The position numbers and the translations under genes are program-made. From Reyranellaceae bacterium (lineage in GTDB: Bacteria; Pseudomonadota; Alphaproteobacteria; Reyranellales; Reyranellaceae), in assembly GCA_022844045.1 (NCBI GenBank), contig JALHMM010000055.1, positions 1 through 42,339 on the forward strand: DNA of 42,339 nt. Direction: 5' to 3'. Below are positions 36,053-42,339 of the stretch, piece after piece. Positions within the stretch are counted from its first letter, which is position 1. Every line of letters begins with the position of its first letter. Below the pieces are notes generated by a model. That model had not been told where the DNA came from, did no database searches, and worked only from the letters and a program-made list of their open reading frames with translations.

Positions 36053-37822
36053 TCACCGCGCCGCCGCCGCGTCCTCGATCTGGAACTGCACGTCCTCGCG
36101 GCCGTTCCAGCGATTGACCCTCGCCACGCCGGCGATGTGCAGCGGCGCGCCGCCTGATGTGGTCAGCGCCTCGCCCAGCGGGCGGCCGCCGGCGCGGAAG
36201 GCGATCGCGGTCACCCGCGCACCGTCGCTGCCGGTCAGATGGCAGCGGACGTGGTTCTCGCCGACGCCCTGCCACCAGCTCACCACCATCGCAGGCAGCG
36301 CGAAGCGCGGCTCGGGATTGCCGACGCCGAAAGGCGCGCAGCGTTCGAGCGTCGTGAGGAAATCCATCGTCAGGCCGCTCGCCGCCAGCGCGCCGTCGAG
36401 GCTGAGCGACGCTTCCAGCGCGCCGTTCGGCGCCAGCGCGCCGACGCGCTCGACCATGAAGGCGGCGAATGCCTCGGCCATGCCGCGTGCCACCGTCAGC
36501 CCGGCCGCCATGGCGTGGCCGCCGCCATTGATCAGCAGGCCCGACTGCCGCGCGGCGATCACGATCGAGCCGAGATCGACGCCGCGCACCGAGCGGCCCG
36601 AGCCCTTGCCGATCTCGCCATCGAAGCCGATGACGAAGACCGGGCGATGGAAGCGCTCGACCAGCCGGCTGGCGACGATGCCGATCACGCCGGGATGCCA
36701 GCCATCGTCCATCACCACGATCGCCGGCGGCAGGACGGCGGGCTCGCCGATGCGCGCCAGCGCGGCGTCGAGCACGGCCTGCTCGATGGCGCGCCGCTCG
36801 GTGTTGAACTGATCGAGCCTGAGCGCCAGCGCGCCGGCCTCGTGCGGATCGTCGGTCGACAGCAGGCGCGTGCCCATATCCGCCTGGCCGACGCGGCCGC
36901 CGGCATTGACGCGCGGCCCCAGCAGGAAGCCGGCGTGGAAGGTGCCCGGCGCCTCGTTCATGCGCGCGACATCGCCCAGCGCCACGAGGCCGACGTTGCC
37001 GCGCTCGCGCATCACCCGCAGCCCCTGGCGCACGAAGGCGCGATTGACGCCGGTCAGCGGCACGACATCGCACACCGTGCCCAGCGCCACGAGGTCGAGC
37101 CATTGCCTGAGATCGGGCTCGGGCCGGATCGCATCGTAGTGTCCCGCCGCCCGCAGCGCGCGATTGACGCCGACGATCAGCAGGAATGCCACGCCCACGG
37201 CGGCCATCTGCTTGTGCGGGCTGTCGTCGTCGAGCCGGTTGGGATCCACCACCGCGACGGCGCGCGGCAATTGCGGCTCGGCGACGTGATGGTCGATCAC
37301 CACCACATCGAGCCCGGCCTCGGCGGCGGCGTCGAGCGGCGCGAAAGCGGTGATGCCGCAATCGACCGTGACCGCGACGGCGATGCCTTGCGCCTTCAGC
37401 TTCAAGAGCGCCGCGGCGTTGGGGCCGTAGCCCTCCGTGATGCGATCCGGGATATAGGCGACGATGTCGGCGCCGACACCGCGGAAGAAGCGCAGCAGCA
37501 GGGCCGAGGATGTCGCACCGTCGACATCGTAGTCGCCATAGACCGCGATCTTCTCGCCGCGCGTCACCGCCTGGGCGAGCCGCGCGATGGCGGCGTCCAT
37601 GTCCTTCAGATGCGACGGATCGGGCAGAAAGCGGCGCAGGGTCGGCTCGAGATAGTCGCCGACATCGTCGAGCGCCACGCCGCGCGCCACCAGCAGCCGC
37701 GCCACGGCGTCGGGCAGGCTATGACGCTGCGCGATCGCCGCCGCCGCGCGATCATCCGCCGCGCGCGCGATCCAGCGCCGGCCGCTGGCCGATTTCTCGA
37801 CGCCGAGGAAGGCGGGCAACAC
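36053..37822 (-). CDS. recJ: Single-stranded-DNA-specific exonuclease RecJ
   Basis: A 589-residue DHH-family 5'-3' exonuclease acting in recombination and mismatch repair. Motifs: GDYDVDG (96-102), DCGITA, DHH (177-179), LGPRVNAGGRVG (301-312) and GGGHAMAAG in the DHHA1 domain (433-441). The start is GTG 37822 or TTG 37819. No in-frame alternative exists upstream, and the conserved FLGVEKSASGRRW begins at residue 5. The only ribosome-binding-like sequence (GGAAGG) belongs to the family A repeat that ends at 37823. It is the last gene of the aminotransferase-hom-glpX-recJ row, an order common in alphaproteobacteria. Confidence 0.95.
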   Translation of the reverse strand: MLPAFLGVEKSASGRRWIARAADDRAAAAIAQRHSLPDAVARLLVARGVALDDVGDYLEPTLRRFLPDPSHLKDMDAAIARLAQAVTRGEKIAVYGDYDVDGATSSALLLRFFRGVGADIVAYIPDRITEGYGPNAAALLKLKAQGIAVAVTVDCGITAFAPLDAAAEAGLDVVVIDHHVAEPQLPRAVAVVDPNRLDDDSPHKQMAAVGVAFLLIVGVNRALRAAGHYDAIRPEPDLRQWLDLVALGTVCDVVPLTGVNRAFVRQGLRVMRERGNVGLVALGDVARMNEAPGTFHAGFLLGPRVNAGGRVGQADMGTRLLSTDDPHEAGALALRLDQFNTERRAIEQAVLDAALARIGEPAVLPPAIVVMDDGWHPGVIGIVASRLVERFHRPVFVIGFDGEIGKGSGRSVRGVDLGSIVIAARQSGLLINGGGHAMAAGLTVARGMAEAFAAFMVERVGALAPNGALEASLSLDGALAASGLTMDFLTTLERCAPFGVGNPEPRFALPAMVVSWWQGVGENHVRCHLTGSDGARVTAIAFRAGGRPLGEALTTSGGAPLHIAGVARVNRWNGREDVQFQIEDAAAAR

Positions 37823-37966
37823 TACCTTCCCCCGCTGGCGGGGGAAGGTGGCGCGAAGCGCCGGATGGGGGTGGTTGGTGCGACCGCTTCCATCATTGTG
37901 ACTGACCGCGATGCCGCCACCCCCATCCGCCCTTCGGGCACCTTCCCCCGCAAGCGGGGGAAGGTA
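37823..37966. repeat. Family A element (gc-centred subtype) abutting the recJ start codon
   Basis: 144 bp, tacc...ggta, with terminal hairpins cttcccccgctggcgggggaag-type and cttcccccgcaagcggggg-type. Inner arms are gcgcgaagcgc and gcccttcgggc. It touches the GTG of recJ directly and leaves only 10 bp to the glpX stop. Confidence 0.9.
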
Positions 37967-37976
37967 AACAGCATGG

Positions 37977-38966
37977 CTAAGCCCAGCTCGGCAGGCCGGT
38001 CTTGACGGTGAAGTTGTGCATCGCGTGGACGTAGCGCACGGTGCCGGTCTTCGAGCGCATGACCAGCGAGTAGGTCTCCGCGCCGTTGTGGAAGCGGCGC
38101 ACGCCCTTGAGCATCGAGCCGTTGGTGACGCCGGTCGCGGCGAACATCACGTCGCCCTTGGCCATCTCCAGCATCGAGTACTTCTTGTTGAAGTCCTTGA
38201 TGCCTAACCGCGTCGCGCGGCCGCGCTCGTCATCGTTGCGGAACAGCAGGCGGCCCTGCATCTGGCCGCCGATGCAGCGCAACGCCGCCGCCGCCAGCAC
38301 GCCTTCCGGCGCGCCGCCCGAGCCGAGATAGATGTCGACGCCGGACTCCGGCTGCGAGGTCGCGATCACCCCTGATACATCGCCGTCGCCGATCAGCATG
38401 ATGCGCGCGCCGGCCTCGCGGGTCTTGGCGATCAGCTCGCTGTGCCGGGGACGATCGAGGATACAGGCGACGAGGTCGGCAACCTCGACCTGCTTGGCCT
38501 TGGCGAGATTCTTCAGGTTCTCCGCCGGCGAGGCGTCGATGTCGACCACGCCATCGGGCAGGCCGCCGCCAACCGCGATCTTGTCCATGTAGACGTCGGG
38601 CGCGTTGAGGAAGTTGCCGTGATCGGCCATGGCCATGACGGCCAGCGCGTTGGGCCCGCCCTTGGCGGTGATGGTGGTGCCCTCCAGCGGATCGAGCGCG
38701 ATATCGATCTTGGGGCCGGCGCCACTGCCGACCTTCTCGCCGATGTACAGCATCGGCGCTTCGTCGCGCTCACCCTCGCCAATGACGACGGTGCCTTCGA
38801 TGTTGAGGCCATTGAGCGCCTGGCGCATGGCGTCGACGGCGGCCTGGTCGGCGGCCTTCTCGTTGCCCCGGCCCATCAGCTTCGAGGCCGCGAGCGCCGC
38901 GGCTTCCGTCACGCGTACCGCCTCGAGGGCGAGGTTGCGATCCATCTTGGTGTCGGCGTCGGCCAT
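37977..38966 (-). CDS. glpX: Class II fructose-1,6-bisphosphatase
   Basis: A 329-residue metal-dependent phosphatase converting fructose-1,6-bisphosphate to fructose-6-phosphate in gluconeogenesis (possibly sedoheptulose-bisphosphate too). Motifs: VVIGEGERDEAPMLYIGE (60-77), ALDPLEGTT (90-98), LGSGGAPEGVLAAAAL and ATGVTNGSML. Length is standard. The start is ATG 38966 with AGGTG close by and AGGGAGGAC further upstream; the longer frame upstream is repeat. Family A elements flank it on both sides (37823-37966 and 38996-39145). Confidence 0.95.
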   Translation of the reverse strand: MADADTKMDRNLALEAVRVTEAAALAASKLMGRGNEKAADQAAVDAMRQALNGLNIEGTVVIGEGERDEAPMLYIGEKVGSGAGPKIDIALDPLEGTTITAKGGPNALAVMAMADHGNFLNAPDVYMDKIAVGGGLPDGVVDIDASPAENLKNLAKAKQVEVADLVACILDRPRHSELIAKTREAGARIMLIGDGDVSGVIATSQPESGVDIYLGSGGAPEGVLAAAALRCIGGQMQGRLLFRNDDERGRATRLGIKDFNKKYSMLEMAKGDVMFAATGVTNGSMLKGVRRFHNGAETYSLVMRSKTGTVRYVHAMHNFTVKTGLPSWA

Positions 38967-38995
38967 ATCACCTGTCCTCCCTGAAATTTCTCTCT

Positions 38996-39145
38996 CCCTT
39001 CCCCCGGAGGGGGAAGGTGGCGCGCGCAGCGCGACGGTCAGGGGCCGCGGACGGCCCCGTGGGGGATGTCGAAGACGAACACGGGAGTCCGTCTTCGACA
39101 TCCCCCATCCGCCCTTCGGGCACCTTCCCCCTCCGGGGGAAGGTA
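38996..39145. repeat. Family A element with an inserted 18-nt hairpin
   Basis: About 150 bp with terminal hairpins cttcccccggagggggaag and cttccccctccgggggaag. Unlike other copies, it carries ggggccgcggacggcccc (39041-39058) between 'gcgacgg' and 'gggggatg'. That 18-mer is the exact reverse complement of 15266-15283. It lies between hom and glpX. Confidence 0.88.
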
Positions 39146-39161
39146 AGGCAACGAGGCATCG

Positions 39162-40459
39162 TCAGAAATCCTCGATGCGAATCAGGTTTGGTGGTTCGAT
39201 CACCGTGTTGAGCGCGGCGATCCGCGTCACGGCGCGGCGCATCGCCAGCTCCTCGGTCTCGTGCGTGACCAGAACGACCGGCACCGAATCGTTCGGTCCG
39301 TGCGAGCGGCCGTGCTGCAGCATCGATTCGAGCGACACGTTCTCGTCGCGCAGCGCCGCGGTGATGTCGGCGATGACGCCGGGGCGATCGAGCACCATCA
39401 GGCGCATGTAGTAGGCGCCGCGCCGTTTCTCGATCGAGGCGACCGGCTTGGCCGAGAGCTTGGCCGTCGGCACCACGAAAGGCGGCAGACCGTGGCCGCG
39501 CGCCACGTCGACGAGGTCGGCGACCACCGCCGAGGCGGTCGGGCCGGCGCCGGCGCCCCTGCCCTGGAACATGGCGGTGCCGACGAAGTCGCCTTCGACG
39601 ACCACCGCGTTGAACACGCCATCGACATGGGCGATCGGCGTCTTGTTCGACACCATGCAGGGATGCACGCGCTGCTCGATGCCGTTCTCGGTCTCGCGCG
39701 CCACGCCCAGGAGCTTGATGCGATACTCGAGCTCCTCGGCGAAGGCGATGTCGAGCGCGCCGACGCGGCGGATACCCTCGACATGCACGCCGGCGAAATT
39801 CACCGGCGCGCCGAAAGCGGCGGCGGCGAGGATCGAGAGCTTGTGCGCGGCGTCAACGCCGTCGATGTCGAAGCTCGGATCGGCCTCGGCGTAACCCAGC
39901 TTCTGAGCTTCGGCGAGCACATCGCCAAAGTCGCGCTTGGTCTCGCGCATGGTGGTGAGGATGTAATTGCAGGTGCCGTTGAGGATGCCGTAGAGCCGCT
40001 TCACACGGTTGCCGACCAGCCCCTCGCGCAGCGCCTTGATGATCGGGATGCCGCCGGCCACCGAGGCCTCGAAGCCCAGCAGCGTGCCCTTGGCCTCGGC
40101 TAGCCGGGCGATTTCCGCACCGTGCAGCGCCAGCAGCGCCTTGTTGGCGGTCACCAGGCTCTTGCCATTGGCGATCGCCGCCTCGACCAGCTGGCGCGCC
40201 GGCCCGTCGGAGCCACCCATGACCTCGACGACGACGTCGATGTCCTTGGCCGTCGCCAGCGCCATCGGGTCGCTCTCCAGGCGGATGCCCGAGAGATCGA
40301 CGTCCCGCTTCTTCTTCAGGTCGCGCGCCGAGGCGGCGACCACGACGATCGGCCGGCCGCAGCGCAGCGCCAGCAGGTCGGCCTGCTCACGCAAGAGCCG
40401 CACCACGCCGCCACCGACCGTACCGAGGCCGGCGACACCTACGCGCAATGGCTGGGACA

Positions 40460-40460
<1 letters not shown>
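39162..40460 (-). CDS. hom: Homoserine dehydrogenase
   Basis: A 432-residue enzyme reducing aspartate semialdehyde to homoserine for threonine and methionine synthesis. NAD(P) motif GLGTVGGGV (11-19), then TANKALLALHG, ILNGTCNYIL and DIDGVDAAHKLSIL (catalytic region). A C-terminal ACT domain starts near YYMRLMVLDRPGVIADITAA and is expected to give threonine feedback control. The ATG overlaps the aminotransferase stop by one base (TGATG), so they are coupled. Confidence 0.96.
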
Positions 40461-41716
<1,256 letters not shown>

Positions 41717-41771
41717 GGCGGGGTCCTGGGGCAGGTCCTGGGTTCAGGCGTCTTATCGAGGGGGTGATGGC

Positions 41772-41796
41772 AAATCCGGCCCGCTTGGGGGCCGGA
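41772..41796 (-). terminator. Possible terminator of the OmpA-like gene
   Basis: An 8-bp stem tccggccc / gggccgga with a 6-nt loop, followed on the minus strand by TTTG. It lies 33 bp after the OmpA-like stop and before the aminotransferase start. Confidence 0.55.
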
Positions 41797-41828
41797 CGTT
41801 ACCGCTTGAAGGTATCGCCGTCCGGCGG

Positions 41829-42339
41829 TCAGAAGTCGAAGAAGATCTCGGCTCGCCGGTTGGCGGCGATGCCTCGCGCGGTCGCGGTGGTATAGATCGG
41901 CTCCTCGTCGCTGAGCGCTTCCATGACGATGGCGTTGCGCGGCACGCCGGCACGGATCAGCGCGTTGGCGATGTTGGTACCGCGCTTGACCGAGACGTCG
42001 AGGTTGCCGGCCCGCAGGCGCGGCACGCTACTGGCGTAAGCGTCATGGCTGGCGTGGGCGTAGATGTACACCATCCCGCCGTTACGCCGGTGGATACGCG
42101 CCACGTCGCGGATCACGGCGAGATCCTCGCCGTTCAGCCCCGACGAACCCTGGCTGAACTGGATCACCGCAACCTGAAGCGGGCCGCCGGCATAGGCCGT
42201 CGGCGGCGTGCCCGACATGACGCCAGGCACAGGCGCGGACGGTGGCGGCGCGGTCGCGATGGCTGGCGCGGGCATTGGCGCCGGCGGTGGCGGCGCGGTC
42301 GCGACGGCTGGGGCGGGCATTGGCGCCGGCGGTGGCGGC
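41829..42339 (-). CDS. OmpA-family C-terminal domain protein, 5' end outside window
   Basis: At least 163 codons with the start probably beyond the right edge. A Pro/Ala-rich repeat region (MPAPAIATAPPPSAP units, 15 residues) is followed by a peptidoglycan-binding OmpA-like domain: VAVIQFSQGSSGLNGEDLAV, then VYIYAHASHDAYASS, VSVKRGTNIANALI and a terminal GIAANRRAEIFFDF. Such proteins tether the outer membrane or a lipoprotein to peptidoglycan. The usual GHTD motif is replaced by AHASHD. It ends in Phe, typical of outer-membrane proteins. The N-terminal sorting signal cannot be seen. Confidence 0.85.
   Translation of the reverse strand, partial: PPPPAPMPAPAVATAPPPPAPMPAPAIATAPPPSAPVPGVMSGTPPTAYAGGPLQVAVIQFSQGSSGLNGEDLAVIRDVARIHRRNGGMVYIYAHASHDAYASSVPRLRAGNLDVSVKRGTNIANALIRAGVPRNAIVMEALSDEEPIYTTATARGIAANRRAEIFFDF
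42241..42339. repeat. 45-bp coding tandem repeat
   Basis: Two full units and part of a third with period 45, starting ggtggcggcgcggtcgcg at 42241, 42286 and 42331. It encodes 15-residue Pro/Ala units in the OmpA-like protein. It continues past the window edge, so copy number is unknown. Confidence 0.9.

Noticed and set aside
35781..37361. Arg-rich 526-codon minus-strand frame over recJ
   Set aside because: It overlaps the clear recJ frame on the same strand and has the low-complexity Arg/Ala composition of an out-of-frame translation.

Overview
The window is GC-rich (roughly two-thirds G+C by eye), with strong codon bias and many long antisense shadow frames. Gene content points to a soil or water alphaproteobacterium of the Rhodospirillales/Hyphomicrobiales type (Reyranella- or Bradyrhizobium-like). 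The pointers are a fused TRAP-TAXI permease, a Liv operon carrying an acyl-CoA synthetase, an Hsp20-Lon pair and a CCA-encoding tRNA-Glu. No marker gene fixes the genus. There are no transposases, integrases or CRISPR arrays.

Layout, left to right. (1) 120-3441, minus: TAXI-type TRAP importer. (2) 3592-4188, plus: DUF4337 membrane protein. (3) 4421-12318, minus: probable operon livG - acyl-CoA synthetase - livH - livM - binding protein - livF - sirtuin. (4) 12602-13456, plus: polysaccharide deacetylase. (5) 13504-16682, minus: DehI-like protein overlapping a phytanoyl-CoA-dioxygenase-type gene, a lipoprotein, and an orphan terminase-small-subunit-like gene with an AT-rich island upstream. (6) 16900-20995, minus: four-gene cluster UbiA/DprP-like - LPG-synthase-type membrane protein - DprE1-like - DprE2-like, a lipid-linked arabinose pathway. 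(7) 21176-22803, plus: VOC protein and alpha/beta hydrolase. (8) 22949-25594, minus: small exported protein, LysE exporter, CaiB-type CoA-transferase. (9) 25980-27080, plus: unknown protein; then tRNA-Glu (minus). (10) 27287-32479, minus: polyamine-type ABC importer with an FAD amine oxidoreductase. (11) 32542-35742, plus: YjbR-like gene, hsp20, lon. (12) 36053-41716, minus: aminotransferase - homoserine dehydrogenase - glpX - recJ. (13) 41829 to the right edge, minus: OmpA-like protein cut by the window end.

The most striking non-coding feature is a dense set of dispersed palindromic elements, about fifteen copies in 42 kb and at least three families. Family A (about 125-150 bp) carries two short GC-rich hairpins as ends around a long inverted core. 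Several A copies sit between co-directional genes inside probable operons, and one lies inside another inverted repeat. Family D (about 65 bp) is a near-perfect hairpin with a compensatory base-pair change between copies. Family E is a longer, looser relative. Copies touch genes: they supply a stop codon, a C-terminal tail, and probably ribosome-binding sites for recJ and potB.

The best candidate for an under-described system is the arabinose-lipid cluster, whose DprE1-like enzyme has Ala where the mycobacterial enzyme has its drug-targeted Cys. The repeat families come next. I found no clearly new defence or mobile system.
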